From Cardinalis cardinalis (Eukaryota; Chordata; Aves; Passeriformes; Cardinalidae): a DNA stretch of 64,000 bases. The position numbers and the translations under genes are program-made. A model generated the notes under the pieces. The model did no database searches and was not told the DNA's origin. It worked only from the letters and a program-made list of their open reading frames with translations. Where the stretch lies: assembly GCA_014549065.1 (NCBI GenBank), contig JACDOX010000013.1:4264370-4328369 (forward strand), written 5' to 3'. Below are positions 40,141 to 51,945 of this stretch, in pieces; the stretch's first letter is position 1, and every line of letters starts with the position of its first letter.

Positions 40141-40647
40141 TCATGTCATGAGAAGGCAACAGGACAATAAATCTCCATAGCCTGTAAGTGTTTGCTAGAC
40201 ATCTTCTCAGCACGCATGGTTCTCTTTCTAGTTTGCTCTTTTCTACTGAGTCCATGTAGAGAAATTCCCAGCAGCAGGATTTTTATGACANCACAACCCT
40301 TGTACAGCTGCTGCTGAATTGAAAAACTGCAATGGGATGTCACTCACCTGTGAAACACTTTTCTCAATTTTCTTTCAATCTTCTTGTTATATTTGGAATT
40401 GAACTGTAATCAGTATGAATTTTGTATACTAATTTACTTCTGTGGAGGTTTTGTTATTTGTTCCACTGCGACCAAGTTCAATTCCATTTTCCAGTTGTTA
40501 TAAAAATACTAACAAAAAAGTGTCATGTCAAATGCATTTCATGATGATTTTATCTAACCTTTTTATGCAATTCCAACACAAATATATTTATTATAATTGA
40601 GTGAACTATTTCTGCAGAAGCAGGCATCTTTATTTTAAGATTGTTCT

Positions 40648-40855
40648 ATCTAACTATACTGATCATGTCACTTTCAGTATTTAGATTCAGTGGTTTTGTA
40701 AGCCCAGCATACACTCTGCGTTTGTAATGAGGGCAAAATGGCACATGCCCAGCCATGAGGTAAAAGGAATGGCCCCCTTCTGATCTGTNTGGACCACATC
40801 TCTTTTCAGCAGACTCTGAGAGACTGCATCAAGCATCCTTAATAATCTCCAGCTC
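40648..40855 (+). repeat. Unknown dispersed repeat, copy A
   Basis: About 208 bp matching copy B (49,021-49,224) in the same orientation at roughly 85-90% by eye. Shared landmarks are ATCTAACTATACTGATCA at the start, GTAATGAGGGCAAAATGGCA in the middle and GAGAGACTGCATCAAGCAT near the end. Similarity begins sharply at the left edge and fades after CCAGCTC. I see no target-site duplication, terminal repeat or poly-A tail, and no known family. Confidence 0.85.
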
Positions 40856-43559
40856 AAATTTCACATTGAATTTCTTGTGAGTGTTGGGAGGAGATATCAA
40901 GCTAGTTGGATTTATCATTATATAAGAGAAGTATGTTATGTCCCCACTTTTTGGTGTTCCTGGGTATTTAGTATTTAATATATCCTTTAATATATAGACT
41001 GAATCATAGTGTGATGTTTTAATTTAATTTCCAGATTTTTAATTACCTGAATATTTCATTTGGATCTGATATGTCCCTTTGAGCATATNGGCTGCAGAGT
41101 GCTCACTCGATGGTTTCACTATATGGAGTTGTCAGTTTAATGTGATGAATAGCTCAATAATTCTGGAGTCATTCCATACTTCATAACTTTACAGTGAAGT
41201 GGGAATCCCATTAATTCATACAAAAATCTAGTTTAGTGATTATTTTGGAATCACTAGAATGTATTGTTAAATGGCATATTAATATCTCTGAATCTAGCAT
41301 TAATTTTTTAAGAACCTGCAAGTAAATTAGACAACTAGATTTAATGAAAATTAAATAAAAGGTGTATTCTCTCAGGGACATAATATTTATGTCTTATTTT
41401 GTGTTTTTTTTTTTTTTTGTTTTTTTTTTTTTTTTTTTTNTTCTGAGTGAATATGCTAATGTATCTAAACAATTTGAATTTTAATATGCACATGCTATGA
41501 ATACGTACTTGAATACTTTGGGAGGAACACCCTGATCCCACAACTACTGTCTGAACAGTGCAAATCTCAATGGTCCTTTAATAGCAAGTTCCCTTAAACT
41601 ATAGGCCAGTGTCATTTATCTCCTTTCAGCTGCCTCTGTAGCTTAGTTTACCTCACAGACATGCAGAGTCTCAGCACATAATCCCCTAAAGACAGTGCTT
41701 GTATTTGTTATCTTTCTAGGCACAGTGTTTTATTTCCTGTGAACCCATTTGATACGGGTTTCTGGTCCTTGTATGAGTGATATAACAAGTAACGCCCTTG
41801 TAGATGTTTGCATGGAGAATTGTGAGCATGCTGTTTTTGTTGATGTCCTGTATTTTAGACCAATTTTTTCCCTTTTCCCCCCAGTACTTAAAGCTATCAA
41901 AAGGTCTAAGCAAAGTTTGAATAATTATCATNGATGCAAAGGAGGAGGAAATATACTGAATTTCATTGCCTGACGACAGGAAGATCTATTTCAGTTTAAA
42001 TTAATAGGTAATGCTGCAGGGGATTTTTGTTTTGTTTTGGGGTGGGGTTTTTAGCATAGTAGTAGTTTTAGAATGCTTATTATGTTTAGTTTTGAGTGAG
42101 TTTTATGTTCCTTTTGGGGGTTTTGATAGCTGTTCAGACAGCCATCAAAGATATTCTCTGTTGATGTATTCAGACAGATGGTTGTCCCGTACAGTATGTG
42201 CAAGGATGTTCTTTTCTCAGAGACTAAACTTCAGCTTTGACTGTTAAGAGTTTGGGATTATGTTCCTTTTCCCTCTTGGATTCAGATGCTCATGTAGTCC
42301 CTGGAGAGGAGTCTTCTGGTTATCACTAGAGGCAGTAAATGAAATCTGTAAAATAGCAGAAGTAGGTCATGGTTTATCTTCTGGTTTTGGGTTTATCACT
42401 AAGTGGAGCTATAGCAAAGTCAATGCATATTGAAACCTCAGGGCATCATTTTTTGACACTGATACTGTCACTGTCATGAGGAGGAGTTTGACAGGTCACT
42501 GATTAAGTATTTGCATGATTGGATTTCATGAGAAAAGAGATGATGATGATGTTTCAACTTGAATTTCTAGTCAAATAGAAGTGAGGGTTGCCTTTGACTT
42601 TTGTCCCACTNTGTAGACATGAAGCTGATTTCAGTTTATTTGTCTCTGAAGAATTTGCTTTCTATTAGAGATCATCTTTTTAATGACTTGGTAAATTCTA
42701 GGAAAAATACATTAGAAATCACTTAAGAAAGCTGTCACTTTTTACAACTTATTACAGCTTAAGAGACCTCATTTAGAGATCTCTTCCAGAAGAGAAAAAC
42801 NATCCCCAGACTGCTGAAACAATCCCCTGGTAGATATTTTTTGTTTATTTGTTGATACAAATAAATGTGAGTGAGCCATCTGAACAACCAGCAGTCTAGA
42901 AGTCCTGAGGCACAAAACATGAGTCAAAACAGATGCATTGTAGAGTCATTAAAATATTTTATTTAAATTTTACATTCNGTTTAAGTATTTGTGTGGAAGA
43001 TGTGGAAATGTTTTCAACTTTTTTTTTAATAAATGGGAAGATAATAAGTTTGTGTTTTCAGCTCCCTAGATATATAATCCTGTCCTAGTGAGAAACTAAA
43101 TTCTGTTTACAGACTGTGTTTGTGAGTTCTTGTAGAATCTAGTAAGAAGTATTATAAAATTGTCTAGAAAAACATTATTAAAAACTAGTGGACAAAAAAT
43201 TATAATGAGTTATTCCCATCTTTGTCATAGTGATAGTTTAATGTTTCTCTTTAATTTAGGAAGACAAAAGTGTAAGGAAAAGATGATCAGAGTAGTATTT
43301 TACAAATATGCTTTCACATACTAAATTTTTAAGTTTAGAAAAGATAGTAGTTATACATTTGCTCATTTTAGATAAATGTGAATATATATTATTAATGACT
43401 CCAAAATTTAAATCATTTCAGGTATTATTATTTAGAACTTTTAAGTATTTTGATTTGGTGTTCTCCACCTGCTAAGGCAGGTAGCAGTCATACATAAACA
43501 GATGTATTTTCAACAGATTATATTTTCATTGAGCAATGAGAGAATTTACTAATATATAT
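40856..43559. other. AT-rich non-coding stretch
   Basis: Apart from the poly-T tract at 41,403-41,440, no gene, transposable element or exon was recognised. Confidence 0.55.
41403..41440. repeat. Poly-T tract
   Basis: Two long T runs separated by a single G, with an N at the right end. On the minus strand this is a poly-A tract. No retrocopy or LINE sequence was seen beside it, so it is listed as a simple repeat. Confidence 0.9.
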
Positions 43560-43888
43560 TGGGTTTACATAGCCAGGTTTTAGTAGTGGGGGGCCACAGG
43601 GGTGGTTCCTGTGAGAAGCTACCAGAAACTTCCTCAGTGTCTAACAGAGCCAGTGCCAACTGGCTCCAAGACAGACCNGCCACTGGCCATGACCAAGCCC
43701 ATCAGNGACTCTTCATTACCTACCTCTGATTTGACTGATAATAAATTAAGCTGATTCCCCTAAGCTGAGCCTGTTTTTCCTGTGATAGTAATTAGTGAAT
43801 GATTGCTCCTTGATGTTTTTCCATGAGCCTTGCATTCTATATTCTCATCTCTGTCCAGCTGAGGAGGGGACAGGGTCAACCCACCACA
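43560..43888 (+). mobile_element. Avian LTR-type element, internally deleted copy
   Basis: The left part begins TGGGTTTACATAGCCAGG and continues with GTGAGAAGCTACCAGAAAC, a GAGCCAGTGCCAACTGGC block, then CTCCAAGACAGACC and CCATCAG. The right part has AATAAATTAAGCTGATTCCC, GAGCCTGTTTT, TCTCTGTCCAGCTGAGGAG and ends AGGGTCAACCCACCACA. I recognise these blocks, in this order, as the two ends of a much longer LTR-type repeat common in bird genomes. The promoter and central part, which normally lie between, are missing here (junction near 43,700-43,730). The ends are TG and CA. AATAAA at 43,740-43,745 fits a plus-strand polyadenylation signal. No flanking target duplication is evident. Confidence 0.75.
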
Positions 43889-46800
43889 TAAACTAACTTC
43901 AACCAGCTAATTTTCTGTCTAAGCATCCAAAGTGATCTTAGAATTAAAAGACAATAATGTAAGCTTGTTTGAGTTGGAAAAAAAAATTGTGTTTGGTTCT
44001 TGTGGGAGATTTTCTGGTTTTTATTTTGGAGATTTGTTTGTTTTTGTTTCATTGGGGTTTATAGTTATTTTTTTGTTGTGGTGTTTGTTTGTTTTTAAAA
44101 ATACTTCTGCATACTTCTTATCCTGTATTCCAGCAGAGAGAGCAAGCAAACACAGATAACTCCTGTGTTCTGAACCATAAGACAGTGGGTTTGTATTCTT
44201 GTTGTTGGTTTTCTTCATTTACATTTTTTGCATATGTGTATCTGAGTTATGCTTGTTATGGAAGTATTNTTTTGTCATGCTTTTAAGATAGAAGTTATTT
44301 GAGTTAGTAGCATTCATATATTGCAGTATTAGTGTACTGGTTACAGCAGACAAATGGAGAGAGATTTGGTATTTTTATCAGACATCAATGGCAAGAGTTA
44401 AAAATACACATGCTTCCTAATAAAACTCTGAGCATGCCAGTATGATAGCATGTTTTGCTTTGAACTGACCTGCTGTTTTGAATAATTGGGGAAAATGATC
44501 TCTTAATATAATTGGCTTTTTTTAAAAATAAAAAAAATTTGATTATGGGGTAAAATCTCATGTTACTGACATTTTAATTTCCTCTTCAGTCTAAGAGTAT
44601 TTATGATTTGTAGTTATATGATTTCTGTTTCATAATGTAAGCTGTTGATCTGCCTCATAAATTGAAAGAGTGCAGACTCTGCTGTAGTTTGTTAAATGCT
44701 GTCGTGCCACAGACAGCTGCCACAATTAGCTTTAAAATATAGCCCTATTTTCTGACCTTTCTTGTAGAGTATTTGATGAATCAGTTTTTCGATGTTTTCT
44801 TCGGGAAGCTTTTAACCTGAGATTCAACCTGTCTTTTTTGATCTGCTTTAAGGCACCAGTAAATAGCGTGGACCTACCTCTTGCCCCATTGGTAATTCAG
44901 GCTATGGGAGGCTAAGAGAAAGCTTTCAAGAGATGANATTAAATCTGAGAGGTGTTTCAGGAGAGGGCACTCCAGGGGCTTTGTTCTTAAGGAAGATGCC
45001 TGTGGGATCTACATTTTGCTATAGGAGAGCATAGGGCATATTCCTGGGAAGCTGCTTTAATTTAACATNAAATGAAAGTTTTTCATCTTCAAAGTAGAGT
45101 TCTTTAATATTTGTGGAAGTCTCAACTCCTTCAAATGCACCATAAAGCATGTCCTTATAAAAATAGTTGTGTTTTGGTTTTATTAAATTTCCTATGTGAG
45201 CACAGCATGCTGTTTGGTTCATTCCTGATTTGTGGTATGTAANCTTTATGCCTTGGCTCCAGCTGTTCCCCTCTGTATGCAGGCTGGCTGGCTGGACTGC
45301 AGAGAAGAGGTACCTGAGCAGGGTGGCCAGGAGCCCCATAGGGTGGGTGGCCAGGCTGCCAGAACCTGGCAAACACCAACAACATCTGGAGGAGGGGTTG
45401 GACTCTCGTATGTGATGCCAAGTGTTTCTTACATGGAATTGCTTCTATTCTTTCAAATTTGTTTCCCTTTCATTATGATGATCTCTTTCAGGTGAAATGA
45501 ATCTTAACTTGTGTGCACCTATTTCCAGTTGTGGGGTTTTGGGAGGAAATTGANTGAAAGGGGATGCAAAGTTAGATACTCAGGCCATGTGGATTTGCCT
45601 GACTTTTCCCCTCTGGTCTCNGCGGACTCAGCCTCTCTCAAGGTTGTACACATCCTTGAATTTCCTGTGCTGTGAGCAACAGATNACCAACACTGTTCCA
45701 ATGGCAGCTTTCCAGTAGTACCATGAAAGAAAAAGTCCTTCAGGGTGTAAACTCTTCTCTAATGGTCGCCATGGAAACAGAGAACTGCATGATTATATGG
45801 ATTAATATCTCAGCTACATGTAAATGTTCTGCAGCCTTCTCTGCCTTACCATTTAGGAGAAACATTGGTTCTCTAACCATCAGTGCTTTAGGTTCCATTA
45901 TTGCTTAGATTTGGGCCAAACCTTTAATACAGAAAAATAGCTATCTATTTAAATAAATGGTTTGATGTTAGTCCTGCTGGCTGGCCATGAATTTAGTAGA
46001 CAGCATTGTTTTTCTGTTATTGTATAAGGTGCATTTTGTAGTTCAATTTAATACAATCAATNCTTCAAATACTGTACTAATATTCCGGGGATATCACTAC
46101 TTTTTTCCCTGTCATTGCCCCTGTGCCATTCCTGGTAAAAAACATTCCTCAAGAATATTCCAGAGGATTGTAAGGCAGGAGTTACAGACAAATTGATCAT
46201 AATTGCCTCAGTATGCCGCTTGTTATTACTGGAGGCAAATTATTCCTGTGCATTCTGGTCAGGTGGATGAGTCACCGTGCCATGTTGGAATGTCAAATTC
46301 TTCTATCCAAGAGAGAATTAATTTTTGTTTTTAAATGTCATGTTAAACTTGAATTAATGTCTACTGGTTTATCTTTAATAAAAGTAATAACAATTTCAAT
46401 TTTTAATTACACCAAATTTAANTTTTTTCAAATGCCATGTAACTTCATGACCACTAGCAGCATAGTTACTGATCTTTTAAGTATCCTTATTTCTGTGGAG
46501 GCACTAACATGAAATGTAACATTCTAAAGGTAATTTTAGTCTGATCAATTTCTGTGCGGAACAAGATTTTAACATTATATTTTTATTTCATTCTGATGGT
46601 GGAATTTTCACTTTTTTCAATAGCAGTGTAAAGGTACTCTTACCCTGAAAGAAAAAAATGCATAAAAAGATCACCTCTATTCTTATTTTTCATATCTAAA
46701 TTTTGCTTTATAATTGGATTTATTTATTTAAATGCTGTCTGGATTTATACTGAAGATTGCAGTGTTTTCATTGGCCATGCTAGCTCTTGGCTTGTGCACC

Positions 46801-47195
46801 CCTCTCCAGCAAGAGTCTAGTGAGTGAATCTTTGTGGTTTGATGCATCAGTTGGGTTAAAGTTGAAAGAAATTACTTCAAGAATCATATCAAGATATGAG
46901 TTTATTTTGCTTTGCTGGTAACTGAAAACATATCTGAATCCCTGTTATGCTTATTAGTTCTAATATTCTTCCTGGTTTTGGTTTTTACTGTGGAAAGACC
47001 AAGAGGACTGTCTGTTGTGTTTGAAGTGACATATTTTAATTAGAAATTTATTCTCTTGTAACGATGTGATTGTGAATGGAAGTTAATGTTTACAGAGAAG
47101 GTAGTCTGGGCCAGACAACAAGCTCCTTTTTATCTTGAGAACAATACATATGGCAGTGGAGTGTACACAGAGAACAATTACTTCAGTGTGGGGGT
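43889..47195. other. Non-coding stretch with a possible conserved element
   Basis: No gene recognised. A GC-richer patch at about 45,245-45,410 has no recognised element. The block around 45,690-45,900 carries an X-box-like motif (listed separately) and looks like ordered, non-repetitive regulatory sequence, but conservation cannot be tested here. Confidence 0.5.
45765..45778. promoter_or_regulatory. RFX X-box-like palindrome
   Basis: GTCGCCATGGAAAC is close to the RFX-family X-box GTTGCCATGGCAAC, with both half-sites spaced correctly around the central CATG. RFX factors bind such sites in enhancers and ciliary-gene promoters. There is no promoter or CpG island here, so if functional it would be a distal element. 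Confidence 0.35.
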
Positions 47196-47261
47196 CCAGA
47201 TGTGTAGATATATCTCTAGATATCTCTATACATCTGGATATGAACTATAGAGATATAGTTC
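47196..47261. repeat. Two adjacent AT-rich palindromes
   Basis: An imperfect 42 bp palindrome (47,196-47,237) opens with CCAGATGT and closes with ACATCTGG around GATATC/CTAGA repeats. It is followed by a perfect hairpin, GAACTATA (47,242-47,249), loop GAGA, TATAGTTC (47,254-47,261). The composition suggests an AGAT-type microsatellite that expanded and folded. Confidence 0.85.
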
Positions 47262-49020
47262 TTAGTTGACAACATTCATTATTTGTAATGACATTGTAGT
47301 CAGTAATTCAAATGTTAGCTGCTTTTTCATATGACCTAGGAATTCATGTTGCCGCTCATATGTGTGTATTCATGTATGCATGTTGTATAAAAATTGTATG
47401 CTTGTTTCCAGATGCTGTATAGCTTTAAGGCAATCTCAGCACTGCCAGCCAGAGCATCTCCATTTTCAAGTGTGGTGACTCTACTGAGGCAAGGTGGATG
47501 CCAAACAAAGTCAGTGTCAATACGCTGAGACCACATTGAGACAACTTCCAAAATTTTATGGGCTTTATAGGTAAAGAAGAGCATCTTAAATTCTGTGTAG
47601 TTAGACTTGCTGCAAATCTGAAATTGTGTGTGCAGCTCCTCTAATGAACACAAAAAGATGAGCATTTGAATATTACCAATGAGATTAGACAAAAGTCTGA
47701 GGACAAAGAAAAATACGAGTTTTTAAATGGAAGAAAAAAGTAAGTTTCACAAATAAGATCTAGACATTTAGACTCAAGGTGCTGTCAATGCTCAGTTAGA
47801 ATTACAAACTGTTAACTGCAGGATTTTTGGAATACTGGTTCTGCCTAATGTGTAAATGTGTAGAAGTAATATTCAGTCTTCACACCTCTTGCTGGAAATA
47901 NTCTTAGGAACACTTGATTTGTAACTGTGCTATGTTAGTCAAGAGAGTTATGTTCAGCTGCTTTTCCTCCTAACTTGTTAGAAGGGTTTCTTGCTGGGAC
48001 ATGTAGAAACAATCCTGAGCATAGTTCAGGAGTTAATATGGTCCCAAACCATTTCCCAGGAGAGAGAGTTTGTGTCTGCTTGGCTCTGTTGTATGAGGTG
48101 GCAATAGTGTGGAAATGGCAGTGGAACTCTATGTCAGTTAATATGGTTTAGAGCATCTTTGATTTCTAGAGTAGACACAGCTGTATAATACAGATTAACT
48201 TAAGACCATACAAAATTTTTAAAAATTCCAGTATTGCATGCATTGGCCAGATATTTAGCAGAAGTGACATGTTTATGAAGGTCTTTAAAATCTGATTTTG
48301 TCGCTATTTTTTTCCCATCCCTCAGAACAGTATGTTTAATTTTCTCTTCTTTCAGTCTGAAAATCTTCTATTGGTAACTAGGCTCTATATTATTCTACAG
48401 AAGGCTTTTCTTTGGGTTTGTTGCCTTATAAATGCGTATGTAATATAATGGGCCATCTGTGATTGCTTCAAGTTAATGGCTGAGACAGAGAAATGTTTTC
48501 TCTATTTCCAGACAAAATGCCTGGTACTTGGATTCATCTGTGCCAACAACCTGCTAGTCACATTTTTCTTTGGGAGTTTGTTCTGAAGCTGTAGAAAGTT
48601 GTAGTGACTCACTGTGGATTGACAGATGACACTAGCATTAATCTTTCCCAAGGCAGATCTTCCTGTGAATAGGAGAACTTGTTTTCTGATTCAAGAGGAA
48701 GAAGTGGTTTTGAGAAAGAAAGTTTCTTGAGTTGTACCTGTGCTTCTGACCTAACCACCTCTTTAAATACTCAGTGACACTGCTGAAGTGATTTAGAGGC
48801 TCGTGGCAAATAATAGAATGTGATTTCAAAGCATGTGACAAACTCAAATCCATAGCACACAAATAATCATGTCGACAACTTGAGCTGGGTATTAGNGTTC
48901 CAGCACCAGGAGAACTGCAGTGCATACAAGGAATCACTTCAAGAGCAGTNCTTCATGAAAAGATGNTGTGATAGTTGATTTAAGACACCCTATCCAAGGA
49001 TGAACAGGGCAGCATAGTAG
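47262..49020. other. Non-coding stretch, no gene recognised
   Basis: Short open frames only, and no recognised repeat up to copy B of the dispersed repeat. Confidence 0.55.
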
Positions 49021-49224
49021 ATCTAACTATACTGATCAGGTCACTTTCAGTATGTCGATTCAGTGTTAGCCAAGCGTACACTCTGCATTTGTAATGAGGG
49101 CAAAATGGCACATCCCCAGATATGAGGAAGAAGGAATGGCCACCTTCTGGTCTGTATGGANCACATCTCTATTTTCAGCACAGTCTGAGAGACTGCATCA
49201 AGCATTCCTAATGTTCTCCAGCTC
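49021..49224 (+). repeat. Unknown dispersed repeat, copy B
   Basis: About 204 bp in the same orientation as copy A (40,648-40,855). Relative to A it lacks about 6 bases after GATTCAGT and has scattered substitutions. Flanking sequences are unrelated to those of A on the left and only weakly similar, if at all, on the right. A short segment moved or was duplicated rather than a large block. The family is unknown. Confidence 0.85.
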
Positions 49225-51870
49225 GAGTGGAGTGTAATTCACTGAACACATGCTGGTNGTAAGATTTGTTTGTGGATAAAATAGGGTTGCTCTTAGTAGT
49301 TTAATTCCACTTCAATTTCTTGTTCTTCCCTCCATGCCCCCACTTCCCCCTTCCCTCAATTCTGTAATTCAGTTAGTTATTTCAAAGTCTGTTATTCATT
49401 CTGCTTACTATGTATGGCTCCTAGAGAACTAAAGGTGGTGATCCTTTTGATTTAGGAAGTTGTCATCCTTGTTTTGGGAAAAAAATTCAATACAAACTCA
49501 ATCCCATGGAAACTCAGGACATTATAGTGCCTAGCAGGTGCCTTTTCTACTGTCAGAAACGTTACTGTTAGCACTCATAAACCTGCATGACCTAAGTTTA
49601 AATTCACNTAATTGGGTTAATTGCTAAGGAGACAGTCTAGGAGAATGGGGCTCAACAACAGCTGCAAAACATGCCNGTGCTTCTGAAAAAATTCTTGAGC
49701 AATTAACCAACAATTTCTTCCATGCTTCCACACTGATGTAACTGTCAAAAAGTAAGTATGCTGCAATTATAATTTTGCCCCGATAATGTAAAAAAGTTAG
49801 AAATGGTACCATAAAATTAAAACATTAGTTTGTTATAAAAGAATGTCTTTTAGCCAAAGCAGATTGGCACTGGTTTTGCCATGAGCTAACACTTCTGTTT
49901 TGTCTTAATCTCCAGCATAGTAACTGCAGTAACTGGGATAGAGGCACACAGAGGTCTTGGTGGCATACTCTAGTATTAAGGAAGAGACAAGTACTGTTAA
50001 GTCATCAGAATTTTGCCTAAGAAAAATTACAGNGAAGCTACAAATGAACATTTTTGGATAACGAGGTTCCAGGCTTTGTTGTTTGTTCATGCAAGCCTCA
50101 CCCACTAACAGACACCTCTCCATTGTGTATCTGTGGAGTGATTTTATTTTTTTTATCCATTCAGTTCAGGGTGAATAATTCCCGTATCCCATTAAACTGT
50201 TCACCTGTGTTGTGAATTGTACAAATTAGATGTTCATTTGAAAGCAGTGTCAGCATACAAGTATCATAAAGTAGGTCACACTAACTTTCACACTTTTTTA
50301 AGGTAAAATGATATTCTAAGGCANTGACCTTGAAGCATATGTTTGAGCAAAAACTACTCAGAAAGGCCTAATGTAACTGGTACTAAAGAAAAAAAATGCA
50401 TTTTTGGTCTTGGGGAAATTGTTCCAGATTCTAACACTTATTTTAAGTGAAAGCACTATAATTTAAAATATGTGAAAGACTAGGTGGCTCATGGAGAATC
50501 CCTCAAGGTCCTTAAAATAAGCCGTTTGCGCACAACAGATAATGGATGAAGAATGAAAAAGGTTAGGAAATGCAAAGAGGATAAAAAACAACACAGGCAG
50601 CAATGATGGATATTCTTAGTGCATTAGTTCCTGTTAATTTCATCACCAATTGTACTAGATACCCTGCTTTATTGATGAAGTGTCAATATTTGATTATTTT
50701 GTGAACTGATTGATGTTTATTGTGCCCTCTGAATTGGGAAGAGGTGTCATAAAAAACCTTAGCCTTGCTATGCATTTAATTAGTGTACCATTTATTGGTG
50801 TTCCTGCAGAGCTAAATGTCGTAGTAAAGTGGAACATTAGATTACCTAATTAAGTATTTCAGAGGGATATGTGCTAAAAATGAAACTTAAAAGTGGCAGT
50901 AGTTTGCTTTTCTTAGTGGCTCTAAATGTGTAAAATACAGAAGACAACTTCAAGCCTATACTTGAATAGGATTTATTTTTGTAGTGTTATTTACAGTCTG
51001 CATCATCAGGGGGACTCTTTCAGTTATTTCTTTCAGAACTGGATCAAGCCCAATAATGACTGAACCACTTACAATCTCCCAACGCTTTAATTGTCAATTA
51101 TCTCATTTTTTATGTGGTCTTCAGTCTTTACTGGCAGGGGAGTAGTGGTTAATCCTTCCAGAGATAGGATTTTCCAGTGTCTTGCATGCAGCAGTCATGG
51201 CACAGCATGGCTCTCAGAGGACTCCGTGACATTTGTTTGCCAGCAGTAATAAAACTGCCCATTGTAGTTTTGCTGACAATCAGTAGTGTGATTATGGATT
51301 TATCTGGTACTGTAGAAATGTGTGGCACATTGACAGCTGCAAAAATGATTTAATTTTGGTTCCATACAAGTATGCAGCTAAGCGCTTAGTAATAAAGCAA
51401 CATTTATAAACTAAATATTATGATGACTTAATGCACACACAAAAGTGTAATTCATGTTTCTTGGAAATGAATGATGAAGCAGGAATTCTATCACATGAGA
51501 AAAAACATTGGAAAATTATAAGATACAGGTAGATGAGTATGACTAATGCTTTTCTTGATTGAACACAATTTGAAGTTTGCTAATCCTGTGAAATTGTGGT
51601 TGTTTCCTTCAACTAAACAAAGCTTCATTAATTGCATTTAATACTCCATAAATCCATTAAATGAAAGAGCCTTAGGATTTACTTAACAGAGAGGAAATAT
51701 GATATGTTTTGTTGAAATGTTACTATTACTTTAATAGCAGTAATCCTAAAATTATTCTGAAACGTAAGTAATTGAATCAGCACAGTTAACACAAAGGTGT
51801 GTACATNTACAGGAGTATGTTCATGTGAACATGTAAAATCATGGATTAGAAAAAGGAGACGTTTTATCTC
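49225..51870. other. Non-coding stretch with enhancer-like blocks
   Basis: No gene recognised. Two blocks, about 50,640-50,870 and 51,230-51,450, are rich in homeodomain-type cores (TTAATTAG, CCTAATTAAG, ATTAG) and E-box-like CAGCTG, with little low-complexity sequence. They could be conserved non-coding elements, which is an inference only. Confidence 0.4.
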
Positions 51871-51945
51871 CACAGAATCACAGAATATTCTGAGTTGGAA
51901 GGGAACCACAAGGATCATCAAGTCCAGCTCTCTCAACTATGTGAA
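51871..51945 (-). mobile_element. CR1 LINE 3' end, short truncated copy
   Basis: On the plus strand the fragment starts with two copies of CACAGAAT (51,871-51,878 and 51,879-51,886), the complement of the octamer repeat that ends CR1 elements. Then come GAGTTGGAAGGGAACC and GGATCATCAAGTCCAGC, the standard antisense text of the avian CR1 3' UTR. The element therefore lies on the minus strand with its 3' end at 51,871. It is 5'-truncated after about 75 bp, as most CR1 copies are. This is strong evidence for a bird (or other sauropsid) genome. Confidence 0.9.

Noticed and set aside
39409..40180. Three overlapping plus-strand open frames of 176-249 codons
   Set aside because: They are translations of the CTGTCAC(AC)n minisatellite in each frame, giving His/Thr/Ser/Leu repeats, with no start or splice context.
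41403..41440. Poly-T tract as the tail of a minus-strand retrocopy
   Set aside because: No processed-gene or LINE sequence and no target-site duplication could be seen next to it.
45240..45420. GC-richer patch considered as a CR1 or an exon
   Set aside because: A GGGTTGGACTC motif near 45,397 is reminiscent of CR1 sense text, but the neighbouring blocks do not follow CR1 and no splice-bounded frame stands out.
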